DNA of 50,275 bases from contig JAQBQF010000240.1 in NCBI GenBank assembly GCA_028287115.1, positions 1 to 50,275 of the forward strand. Reading direction: 5' to 3'. Position numbers and translations under genes: made by a program. This stretch comes from Myxococcales bacterium. GTDB lineage: Bacteria; Myxococcota_A; Polyangia; Haliangiales; Haliangiaceae. Below are positions 34,364 through 42,063 of this stretch, piece after piece; the first letter of the stretch is position 1; each line of letters opens with the position of its first letter. The notes under the pieces were generated by a model, which was given only the letters and a program-made list of their open reading frames with translations, was not told the DNA's origin and searched no databases.

Positions 34364-35100
34364 TGCTCCTTGCCGGGCGAATCATCCTGGTCACCGGCGG
34401 CTCGCGCGGGCTCGGCGGTGCGATGGTGAAGGCGTTTACCCGTGAAGGTGCACGCGTCGCGTTCAACTATTCGTCGAACGATGCCGACGCCCAGGCGACG
34501 CTCGCGGCCGTCGAGACCGCAGGCGGCTTCGCGCGCGCGTACAAGTGCTCGGTGACGGATCGCGCCGGGCTGCGCTCGATGGTGCGGCGGATCGAGGAGG
34601 AAGTCGGTCCGGTCGATACGCTCGTCAACAACGCCGGCGTCGGTCAGGTGTTGCCGCTCGCGCTGATGGAAGAAGAAGACTGGGATCGGATGATGGACAT
34701 CCACGTCAAGGGCGCGTTCCTGACGACCCAGGCGTGCTTGCGCGGGATGGTCAAGCACAAGCGCGGCACGATCCTGAACGTCAGCTCGCTCGCGGGCGTG
34801 CGGATGGTCAAGGCACCCGTGCACTACTGCACCGCGAAAGCGGCGCTGCGCGGCTTCACCGAGTCGCTCGCGAAGGAGATCGGCAAGTACGGGATCGTCG
34901 TCAACGCGATCGCGCCGGGCCTGCTCGATGAAGGCGTCGCCGATAATATTCCTGCTACGAACAAGGCCGACTACGAGGCGAACTGCGCGCTCGGCCGCAC
35001 CGGCACATGCGCGGAGGTCGCCGAGCTCGCGGCCTTGCTGCTGTCGTCGCGGAATACGTACATGAATGGCGCGACGATCCTGGCCGACGGCGGTATCTAG
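34363..35100 (+). CDS. FabG-like short-chain reductase
   Basis: 245 residues. Its ATG overlaps the radical SAM stop (TGATG). TGGSRGLG lies at 11-18, NNAG near 89, Ser141/142 and the Tyr155-x-x-x-Lys159 pair (YCTAK). The end TYMNGATILADGGI is FabG-like. It probably reduces a ketone on an ACP- or CoA-bound chain, or oxidises a hydroxyl formed by the membrane oxygenase encoded next. It is the third SDR in the cluster. Confidence 0.92.
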   Translation: MLLAGRIILVTGGSRGLGGAMVKAFTREGARVAFNYSSNDADAQATLAAVETAGGFARAYKCSVTDRAGLRSMVRRIEEEVGPVDTLVNNAGVGQVLPLALMEEEDWDRMMDIHVKGAFLTTQACLRGMVKHKRGTILNVSSLAGVRMVKAPVHYCTAKAALRGFTESLAKEIGKYGIVVNAIAPGLLDEGVADNIPATNKADYEANCALGRTGTCAEVAELAALLLSSRNTYMNGATILADGGI

Positions 35101-35105
35101 CTGTC

Positions 35106-35966
35106 GTGAGGCGGCTGTCATGGCTCCTGTACCCCGTGCTGACGCTCGGCGCGGCGTGGGCGATGGTCGTCGCGCTCGATCGCGGATATTCGACGTTCTG
35201 GTCCGTCGCGATCATCCAGACCGCCGCCGTGATCCTCGTGATCGCCCTCGAGTACGCCCTACCGTTCCGGCGCGAGTGGCTGCGATCGCACGGGGACATG
35301 CGCACGGATATCGCGCACCTCGCGATCACCTCGAACATCGTCACCGGCGTGAGGTGGGCGATCACGGTGGGCTTCGTCGCGCTCGTCGGCCCGACGGGCA
35401 TCGCGATCTGGCCGACGAGCTGGCCGCTCTGGGCGCAGGTCGTCCTGATCACCGTGATCCAGAGCTTCTTCGGCTACTGGGTGCATCGCGCCCATCACCG
35501 TCTGCCGATCTTGTGGCGGCTGCACGCGGTCCATCACAGCGCGCCGCGCGTGTACTGGCTCAATCAGGCGCGCGTCCATCCGTTCGAGTCGATCCTCGAC
35601 GGCCTGACGCTGTTGCCGCTACTGTTCCTCGGTGCGCCCGAGACCGCGCTGCTCGTGTTCACCGCATTCTCCGGGATGCACCTGACGCTGCAGCACGCGA
35701 ACATCGATCTGCGAGTCGGCGTGCTCAACTGGATCTTGAGCCTCTCCGAGGCACACCGCTGGCATCATTCACGCGAGCGCCACGAGGCCGACGCGAACTA
35801 CGGCGGCGTGCTGATCGTTTGGGACATCGTGTTCGGTACGTACGCCTTGCCATCGGATAGGCTGCCACCTGCCGACACCGGGCTCTCGGGCGCCAGCGCG
35901 TACCCGACCGGGTACCTCGGTCAGATCGCTTCCCCATTTCGGCGCCAGCTGTGGAGGATCAAATGA
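35106..35966 (+). CDS. Fatty acid hydroxylase / sterol desaturase-type membrane oxygenase
   Basis: 286 residues from a GTG five bases after the SDR stop. Four or five membrane helices surround the di-iron histidine boxes HRAHH (127-131), HAVHH (140-144) and HRWHH (217-221), plus His158. This is the ERG3/FA-hydroxylase superfamily, which hydroxylates or desaturates alkyl chains in the membrane. The frame extends back over the SDR gene, but the GTG is the first start giving a clean first helix. Its product, a hydroxylated or desaturated lipid, could be the substrate for the methyltransferase or glycosyltransferase that follow. Confidence 0.9.
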   Translation: MRRLSWLLYPVLTLGAAWAMVVALDRGYSTFWSVAIIQTAAVILVIALEYALPFRREWLRSHGDMRTDIAHLAITSNIVTGVRWAITVGFVALVGPTGIAIWPTSWPLWAQVVLITVIQSFFGYWVHRAHHRLPILWRLHAVHHSAPRVYWLNQARVHPFESILDGLTLLPLLFLGAPETALLVFTAFSGMHLTLQHANIDLRVGVLNWILSLSEAHRWHHSRERHEADANYGGVLIVWDIVFGTYALPSDRLPPADTGLSGASAYPTGYLGQIASPFRRQLWRIK

Positions 35967-36742
35967 GAACGGTGCTCGACGACGGAACGCGCGTGTACTG
36001 CCTGCAGCCGTTCGAGGCGAAGGTGATCGATCGCGACGTGCTCGGCTACTTCGCACACGGCATCGCAGTCGCGCCCGGCGACACGGTGCTCGACGTCGGT
36101 GCGAACATCGGGCTGTTCGGCGTGCGCGTCACGCAGAAGTGCCGCGGCGACGTCGCGCTGTACTGCGTCGAGCCGATCCCACAGATCCGCGCGACGCTCG
36201 AGAAGAACCTCGACAAGGCCGCGACGATCGTCCCGTGGGCGATCGGCGATACGTCTGGTGCGGTGGAGATCGAGTACTTCCCGCGGGTGCCCGGCACCTC
36301 GCGGATCGTCGATGTCCCCGACGACGAGCAATGGGTCGACGTGATCCAGGGCATCGCGCACAAGGACAAGCGGTTCGGCATGGTCGCGAAGCTCGTCCCG
36401 CGCGCCGTCTACGGCGTCGCTGCTCGATTCTTGCGTGCGAAGCGCGAGCGCGTCCGCTGCGAGCGACGCACGCTGTCGGAGCTGATCGATCACTACAAGC
36501 TCGAGACGATCGCGCTTCTCAAGCTCGACATCGAAGGCAGCGAGCTCGAAGCCTTGCGAGGCCTTCGCGCAGAACATTGGCCGCGGATCCAGCAGGTCGT
36601 CGCCGAGATCCACGATCGCAAGCGCGACCTCCCCGCGATCACGCACCTCCTCGAGGAGCACGGGCTGACGGTCACGATCGGCGAGCGCGACTGCGACGAC
36701 GACGACGAGTACCGGTGCTGCAACATCTACGCGACACGCTGA
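35963..36742 (+). CDS. FkbM-family SAM-dependent methyltransferase
   Basis: 259 residues. The start ATG at 35963 has GGAGG six bases before it and overlaps the previous stop (ATGA). The SAM-binding motif I is VLDVGANIG (42-50). LLKLDIEGSELEALRG is the characteristic FkbM segment near the C-terminus. Members O-methylate hydroxyls of polyketides, sugars and glycolipids. In this operon the likely target is a hydroxyl installed by the upstream oxygenase or a sugar hydroxyl. Confidence 0.92.
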   Translation: MRTVLDDGTRVYCLQPFEAKVIDRDVLGYFAHGIAVAPGDTVLDVGANIGLFGVRVTQKCRGDVALYCVEPIPQIRATLEKNLDKAATIVPWAIGDTSGAVEIEYFPRVPGTSRIVDVPDDEQWVDVIQGIAHKDKRFGMVAKLVPRAVYGVAARFLRAKRERVRCERRTLSELIDHYKLETIALLKLDIEGSELEALRGLRAEHWPRIQQVVAEIHDRKRDLPAITHLLEEHGLTVTIGERDCDDDDEYRCCNIYATR

Positions 36743-36743
36743 C

Positions 36744-38162
36744 GTGATCGAACGCGACCGCAGCCGGGTCGTGTTCGCGCTGTGCGTCTTCGCGCTGCAC
36801 CTCGCGATCATCGGCCTCTACGGCTACCACCGCGACGAGCTCTACCTGCTCGCATGCGGACGTCACCTCGAGTGGGGGTCGGTCGATCACGCACCGCTGA
36901 CACCCGCGATCTCCAACGTGCTCGCGCTCGTGTTCGGCGAATCGCCGGTGACGCAGCGGCTGTTCGCGGCATTCGCCGGTGCCGTCGTCGTGTGGATCAC
37001 CGGCACGATCACGAAGGCGCTCGGCGGTAGCCGCCACGCGCAACTGCTCGCGATGGGCTCGGTCGCGATCGCCCCCGCGTTCATCTATTCGAGCGGCGTC
37101 AACACGACGAACGCACTCGACCAGCTCGTATGGGCCGCGGCGAGTTACTTCGTGCTCGTACCGGCGACACCGCGCCGGTGGCTCGTGCTCGGCATCGTCC
37201 TCGGGATCGGCCTGCTCGCGAAGTACACGATCTTGATGTTCGGGCTGGCGCTCGGCGTGGGCCTGGTCGCGACCGCGCGCGATCAGCTGCGAACGCCATG
37301 GCCGTATGCGGCGGCGGCGATCGCGCTCGCGATCTGGCTGCCGAACCTCGACTGGCAAGCCGCGCACGGCTTCCCGGCGCTGACCTTCCTGCGCGACCAT
37401 CACGCCGCGCGCGCACAGTCGGAATCGCTCGCGGCGCTGTTCTACCAGCAGCCGATCATCATCGGGCCTTTGTCGTTTGCGGTCGCGTGCTGCGGTCTTC
37501 GACCGGCGCTACGCGCGCATCCGACGTTCGCCGTGATGGTGGTCGTGGTGGTCGCGGTCCTGATCGTGCAGCACGGCAAGCCGTACTACCTCGCGCCGAT
37601 CTACCCGGGCCTCATCGCGATCGGATCGATCGCGGTCGCGGTCAAGGTGCGGCGGTGGTGGCTCGTGTGCACGGCCTGGGCGACCGGCGGCGTGATCGCG
37701 ATCGTCGCGACGTTGCCGGTGTTGCCCGCGCAGACCGCCTACGAGCTCGGGCTGTATCGCACGAATGCCGAATTCGTCCAGTTCGCGGACTGGCGAGGCG
37801 TCGCACGGCAGATCTCGACGGCGGATCGCGATGCACATGCGACCGCGATCCTCACCGACAGCTACGGGACGGCCGCCGCGGTCGAGGCATTCGGGCCCGA
37901 GCTCCGCTTGCCGGCGGTGATCAGCGGCGCAAATAGCTACTACCTGTGGACGGCGGAGGCGCCGGATCCCGACGATCTGATCGCGATCGGCTATTCGCTC
38001 GAGATCCTGCAAGGGCGGTATCGCGAGGTCACGGTGGTCGGCAGCGTGCAGGGACCCTTTGGCCTCGATAACCGCTTCGACTTTCCGCGGAGGATCTATC
38101 ACTGCCGCGGCGCGCGCGGGTCTCTTCACGCGCTGTGGCCCCTGCTGCGCCGTTTCGACTAG
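36744..38162 (+). CDS. GT39/PMT-type membrane glycosyltransferase (ArnT-like)
   Basis: 472 residues from a GTG one base after the FkbM stop. The N-terminal YHRDELYLLACGRHLEWG with the acidic Asp-Glu pair and VDHAPLTPAI is the PMT_2 signature. Ten or more helices follow, then a C-terminal periplasmic domain of about 130 residues. These enzymes take a sugar from a polyprenyl-phosphate carrier and attach it to a lipid or protein on the outer face of the inner membrane. It suggests that the product is glycosylated and exposed to the periplasm. It overlaps the convergent oxygenase by four bases. Confidence 0.88.
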   Translation: MIERDRSRVVFALCVFALHLAIIGLYGYHRDELYLLACGRHLEWGSVDHAPLTPAISNVLALVFGESPVTQRLFAAFAGAVVVWITGTITKALGGSRHAQLLAMGSVAIAPAFIYSSGVNTTNALDQLVWAAASYFVLVPATPRRWLVLGIVLGIGLLAKYTILMFGLALGVGLVATARDQLRTPWPYAAAAIALAIWLPNLDWQAAHGFPALTFLRDHHAARAQSESLAALFYQQPIIIGPLSFAVACCGLRPALRAHPTFAVMVVVVVAVLIVQHGKPYYLAPIYPGLIAIGSIAVAVKVRRWWLVCTAWATGGVIAIVATLPVLPAQTAYELGLYRTNAEFVQFADWRGVARQISTADRDAHATAILTDSYGTAAAVEAFGPELRLPAVISGANSYYLWTAEAPDPDDLIAIGYSLEILQGRYREVTVVGSVQGPFGLDNRFDFPRRIYHCRGARGSLHALWPLLRRFD

Positions 38163-38926
38163 CGATAGTTCTTCTGAAAGATCGCCTTGGGGCCGAAATA
38201 CAGGATGGCGTCGCTGATGTTCTCGGTGAACCGGCGGAACCCTCGCAGGCGCTTGCCCTCGCGCACGTAGGCAAACGAATACGCGACGCGGTCTTCGTTT
38301 GCACCGAGTGGCGTGACGCGGTGAAACGCCTTGGAGCCGCAGAAAAACACGAACGAGCCCGGCGTCGTATTGATCGACCGCTCGAGCATGGGGCGCGTCT
38401 TGTCGTTCTTGAACATCTGGAACTCGACGCGGCTGGTCTTGGTGTCGTTGATCACGCCGAACGTGCCGGTGTAGGACGCCGCGTCCTCGCAACCGCAATC
38501 GTCGTAATGAAAGCCGATGTGATCGCCGCGCCGGCGATAGACATAGAGCGCCGCCGCGTGGGCATCCCTGGCGTTCTTGATCGTGAGCGTCTGGCTCGAC
38601 AGCTTGCTCGTAAACGCGAGCAGGCTCGGCGAGCGGTGCAGCGCACTGAGCAGCGGGGCCTTGCGTGCGATCGCGACCTGCCCGACGGTGCCGGCCTTGC
38701 GCACGAAGGGCACGCGCACGCGATGGATCTCGGCGTCCGAGAAGCTGCGCACCTCGGCCGCCATCTGATCGACGAGCGACATCGGCAGCAGCTGCGGAAT
38801 GAAGATCCATTCGCCTTGTTCGACGAACTCGCGCGTCAGCTTCTCGACATCGAGCACGGCGAGCGCCGCGCGGATGCTCGCCTCGTACGGGGATTCCTCG
38901 ACCAATCGATCAGCGACCGCCACCAT
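38159..38926 (-). CDS. 2-oxoglutarate/Fe(II) oxygenase, paralogue of the one at 22506
   Basis: 255 residues from the ATG at 38926, eight bases after TAGGAT. The triad is His140-x-Asp142 (FHYDDCGCEDAASY) and His202 (AFHRVTPLG), with Arg213 likely binding 2-oxoglutarate. The ending DAILYFGPKAIFQK matches the paralogue's DALLYFGPLSLIKG. It is the only gene on this side pointing towards the cluster. Its presence marks the probable right boundary. It may hydroxylate a second position, or the same position under different conditions. Confidence 0.86.
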   Translation of the reverse strand: MVAVADRLVEESPYEASIRAALAVLDVEKLTREFVEQGEWIFIPQLLPMSLVDQMAAEVRSFSDAEIHRVRVPFVRKAGTVGQVAIARKAPLLSALHRSPSLLAFTSKLSSQTLTIKNARDAHAAALYVYRRRGDHIGFHYDDCGCEDAASYTGTFGVINDTKTSRVEFQMFKNDKTRPMLERSINTTPGSFVFFCGSKAFHRVTPLGANEDRVAYSFAYVREGKRLRGFRRFTENISDAILYFGPKAIFQKNYR

Positions 38927-38934
38927 GGGCGCGC

Positions 38935-38940
38935 ATCCTA
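38935..38940 (-). promoter_or_regulatory. Candidate -10 hexamer (TAGGAT)
   Basis: On the minus strand TAGGAT lies 8 bases before the ATG at 38926. There is no -35 at 17 bp. It could also be read as a weak AGGA ribosome-binding site. Confidence 0.3.
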
Positions 38941-39008
38941 GCGCAGCCGGGCACGCGATCGGTCGAACAAACGCCGGCAAGTCGTGGAACCGCTGGGCCG
39001 GCGTAGCT

Positions 39009-41036
39009 TCAGAGCGGGCAGTAGCGCGCGAGCGCGGCGTCGTCGGTCGTGATCGCGGTTTGCGCGAGCCAGACTTCGTCGAGGGCGCCGCTGTACGCGG
39101 TGGCCCCGGTGCCGCCGAGACGAAGCTCGTCGAGGGCAGGTGACGTGCTCGGATGCACGTTGGCGAGCTCGGTACGCACGCCGTCGACCCACAGCCGAAC
39201 GCTCGGCTCTTGAAGTGATGCAAGCACGTGGTGCCACGTGTTTGCCGCGACCGACGCGGAGGTCACGGTGCGGGTCTGACCGCCCATGCCGCCTTCGACG
39301 ATCGTGATCGAAAAGTGCACGGTGGTCGGGCTGTCGGCGGTGACGCGCACCGCGATCCGGCCATCCGAGTTGGTCACGAGGTCCCGCGCGCCCGCCATCG
39401 CAGAAGGCTTGGCCCACAGCTCGAGCGTCAGGTTCGGCATCGCGGCGAGCGCGGTCGGCCAGCTCACGTGATCGCTGTCGGTCGATGTGAACGATAGGCC
39501 ACCGCCGAAGCGCGCTGATGCGAGCGGTGCCGGATCGGTCGGCTCGACGGCGGTCGTATCTCCGAGCGTCGCTGCCGCACCGCCGGTGACCGCGTTCGCG
39601 AGCGTCTGGCCCGTATCGTCGAGGTGCAGAAGGCCCGCGGCGCCGGACGGATCGGGTGCAGCGCAGGCGACGGTCCACGACCGCGTCGCTGTCGTCGAGT
39701 TGTTCGCCGCATCGGTGGCGCGAACCGCGAACTGATGCGCGCCCGCCGGCAGGTTCACCGCGATCGGGCTCGCGCATGGCGCGAACGCCGCGCTATCGAA
39801 GCTGCATGCGATCACGCCTTCGCTCGCGGTGAACGCGAAGCTGACGCGCGGGCCACTCGTGCTGCCGTTCGCGGGACCGGCGGTGATCATCACGTCCGGT
39901 GCGACGGTGTCGACGGTCCACGCCCGCGATGCCGGCGTCGGGTCGTCGTGACCCGCGGCGTCGGTCGCGCGCACGGCGAACGAGTGCGCGCCTTGCGCGA
40001 GCGTGCTGAAGCTCGCGGGAGATGTGCACGCGGCGAACGGCGCGCCGTCGAGGCTGCACGCGAACGTCACGTTGGTTTCATTCGACGAGAACGTGATGTT
40101 CGCACTCGCGATCGGCACCGTGCCGGTCGGTCCCGACAGGATCGTCGTCTCCGGTGGCGTCAGATCGACGACCCACGTGCGGGTCGCCGGCGTTGGATCG
40201 AGGTTGCCGACGGCATCGCGCACGCGCACCGCGAACGTGTGCTGCGCCTCGGTGACCGGACCGACCGTGTACGGGGACGTGCACGCCGCGAACCCGCTGT
40301 TGTCGAGCGAGCACTGAAACGTCGCACCGCCACCGGCGTCGGGCGACACGAACGTGAACATCGCGGTGGTCGTCGGGCTCGCCGCCGGCGGACCGCTGAC
40401 GATCTGCGTGTCCGGCGTGCTCGTGTCGACCGACCATGCGTACACCGCGGGCGAGGCATCGCTGTTGCCCGCGCGATCGGTCGCGCGCACCGCGAACGAG
40501 TGCGCACCATCACCGACCGGCCCGAACGTGCCGCCGCTCGTACACGGCAAGTAACCGGCGTTATCGAGCGAGCAGTCGAACGTCACGTTCATCTCGTTCG
40601 AGCGGAACTCGAACTCGGCCATCACGCTGTTGTCGGCGGTCGGTGGACCCTTCGTCAGCGTCGTATTCGGCGCGACCGTATCGATCGTCCACAGGCGCTC
40701 CGCCGGTGTCTGATCGCCGCCGCCTGCACCATCGACGGCGCGCACCGAGAAGCTGTGCGGCCCATCACCGAGCGTTCGCGAGTACGGCGACTCGCACGGC
40801 TGCGCGGTCTCGTTGTCGATCCGGCATTCGAAGTGCGCGGTCGGCACGTTCGAAGAGAACCGGAACGTGACTTGCCCCTGATTGCTGAACGCGTCCGGAC
40901 CGTCATCGATCGTGGTCTCGAGCTCCGCCGTGGAGGCATCGATCGAGCCGGCATCGAGGCCGCCGTCATCCGACGGCGCATGCTTGTCCGCGACCTTGCA
41001 TGCGGTGACGACGGCGAGCGCGAAAACCCGACGCAT
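39009..41036 (-). CDS. Lipoprotein with five Ig-like repeats and a LamG-type C-terminus
   Basis: 675 residues. The start is fixed by AGGAGG before the ATG at 41036. MRRVFALAVVTAC is a lipoprotein signal (Cys13). Five repeats of about 84 residues span residues 39-460. Each contains xFxCSLD, a second Cys (xxCxSP), HxFAVRAxDxAGN and a WTVDTxxP linker, which makes one disulphide-bonded beta sandwich per repeat. Residues 470-675 are a concanavalin/LamG-like domain with LTLELWAKPS and TWHHVLASL. It is a rod-like surface protein, probably adhesive or substrate-binding. It is the third gene of the kinase operon. Confidence 0.87.
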   Translation of the reverse strand: MRRVFALAVVTACKVADKHAPSDDGGLDAGSIDASTAELETTIDDGPDAFSNQGQVTFRFSSNVPTAHFECRIDNETAQPCESPYSRTLGDGPHSFSVRAVDGAGGGDQTPAERLWTIDTVAPNTTLTKGPPTADNSVMAEFEFRSNEMNVTFDCSLDNAGYLPCTSGGTFGPVGDGAHSFAVRATDRAGNSDASPAVYAWSVDTSTPDTQIVSGPPAASPTTTAMFTFVSPDAGGGATFQCSLDNSGFAACTSPYTVGPVTEAQHTFAVRVRDAVGNLDPTPATRTWVVDLTPPETTILSGPTGTVPIASANITFSSNETNVTFACSLDGAPFAACTSPASFSTLAQGAHSFAVRATDAAGHDDPTPASRAWTVDTVAPDVMITAGPANGSTSGPRVSFAFTASEGVIACSFDSAAFAPCASPIAVNLPAGAHQFAVRATDAANNSTTATRSWTVACAAPDPSGAAGLLHLDDTGQTLANAVTGGAAATLGDTTAVEPTDPAPLASARFGGGLSFTSTDSDHVSWPTALAAMPNLTLELWAKPSAMAGARDLVTNSDGRIAVRVTADSPTTVHFSITIVEGGMGGQTRTVTSASVAANTWHHVLASLQEPSVRLWVDGVRTELANVHPSTSPALDELRLGGTGATAYSGALDEVWLAQTAITTDDAALARYCPL

Positions 41037-41037
41037 C

Positions 41038-42063
41038 CTAGAATCCTCCTGCGAGCGACAGGCCGACCTGGTGATCGCTCATCGTCGGCCGGACGACGAT
41101 CTCGTCCGACGGCGCGCCGACCAACCACATCACGACGGCGGCGGCGACCGCGGCGCCACCGGCCGCGTACAGGATGTTCGCGCGGGTCGCGGAGGTCTTC
41201 GCTGCATTGTTGAGGCGCAGCCCTTCGGAGTCCGCACACACCGTGAGCGGACAGCGCTGATTCGCTTGGTCCTGTTGATCTTGCGCCTGAAGGCCGAAGT
41301 AGATGCCGGTACCGATCGCACCCGCGCCGACGATCGCAAACAGCGCCGAGACCTTCCGCGTCCCCGACCACGTGCGCGAGTGCCGCATCGTGACGAGCTC
41401 GACCGGTGCAATCGGCGGCGGCGGCGGCGTGATGATCGTGGTCGGTGGTGGTGGTGCCGCCGCCGGCGGCGGCTCCGGCGCGCGCACGACCTGCGTGTGC
41501 TCGAGCGCCGGCACGCTGATGACCTGCCGCCGGTTCTTGGAGGTGAGCTCGACCGTCGTGCTCCACGGCGAGTAACCCGGAGCATCGGCGATGATCACGT
41601 AACTTCCGGGGTCGAGCGGTAGCGCAGTGTTCCAGGTCGCGGCGTCGAGCGTCACTCCGTTGCGCCTGATCGCGAGCCCGTCGACCGCGTGCGAGACATC
41701 GATCTCGAGCGTCGAGAGCTGCGGCTCGAGCTTGAACGCGCGCTTGCCGGCTTCGCTCTGTCGCTTCTCGTCGTTGCCGGCGCGCTTGGCGATGGCTTCG
41801 GCCTTGCGAAACGCAGCCCATGCGCTGGCGAGCTGACCTTGCTTCTCTCGACAGTCGCCGAGGTTCAAATACGTGCCGACACTGCTCTCGAGCTTCGCGC
41901 TCGCGTCGAGCTTGTCGCAGCCCGCCGACAGCTTGCCCTGCTTGATCAGCGTGCGGCCGTCCCGGAACAACACCTCGGCCTCCGCGGACTGGGCGCGGGC
42001 GGTGTGGGGATGAATGATCAAGACGGAGGCGACGAGTAATGCAACACGATCAACGAGTGTCAT
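41038..42063 (-). CDS. TPR/PEGA-domain exported protein with C-terminal membrane helices
   Basis: 341 residues from the ATG at 42063, with GAGGATCTCT upstream. A signal peptide (MTLVDRVALLVASVLIIHPHTARA) is followed by TPR-like helices (LFRDGRTLIKQGKLSAGCDKL). A PEGA-like beta domain comes next, at about 120-180 (LPLDPGSYVIIADAPGYSPW), then a Pro-rich linker. Two hydrophobic helices follow (VSALFAIVGAGAIGTGIYFG and YAAGGAAVAAAVVMWLVG). This architecture is common beside Ser/Thr kinases in myxobacteria. The start overlaps the kinase gene by 14 bases. Confidence 0.83.
   Translation of the reverse strand: MTLVDRVALLVASVLIIHPHTARAQSAEAEVLFRDGRTLIKQGKLSAGCDKLDASAKLESSVGTYLNLGDCREKQGQLASAWAAFRKAEAIAKRAGNDEKRQSEAGKRAFKLEPQLSTLEIDVSHAVDGLAIRRNGVTLDAATWNTALPLDPGSYVIIADAPGYSPWSTTVELTSKNRRQVISVPALEHTQVVRAPEPPPAAAPPPPTTIITPPPPPIAPVELVTMRHSRTWSGTRKVSALFAIVGAGAIGTGIYFGLQAQDQQDQANQRCPLTVCADSEGLRLNNAAKTSATRANILYAAGGAAVAAAVVMWLVGAPSDEIVVRPTMSDHQVGLSLAGGF

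Larger units (their letters stand above)
21709..38926. other. Candidate lipid/polyketide biosynthetic gene cluster
   Basis: Two divergent operons plus one flanking gene form a block. Minus: KS, degenerate-KS/KS fusion, KS-like, FabG, nitroreductase, ACP, class III aminotransferase, SPASM radical SAM, 2OG oxygenase, SDR. Plus: Tes-like radical SAM, SDR, fatty-acid-hydroxylase-type oxygenase, FkbM methyltransferase, GT39 transferase, then a convergent 2OG oxygenase paralogue. Most genes overlap or nearly touch, and the arms share one divergent promoter region. Acyltransferase, dehydratase and enoyl reductase are absent, so fatty-acid synthesis enzymes would have to be borrowed. The product is unknown and the boundaries are inferred. 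Confidence 0.65.
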
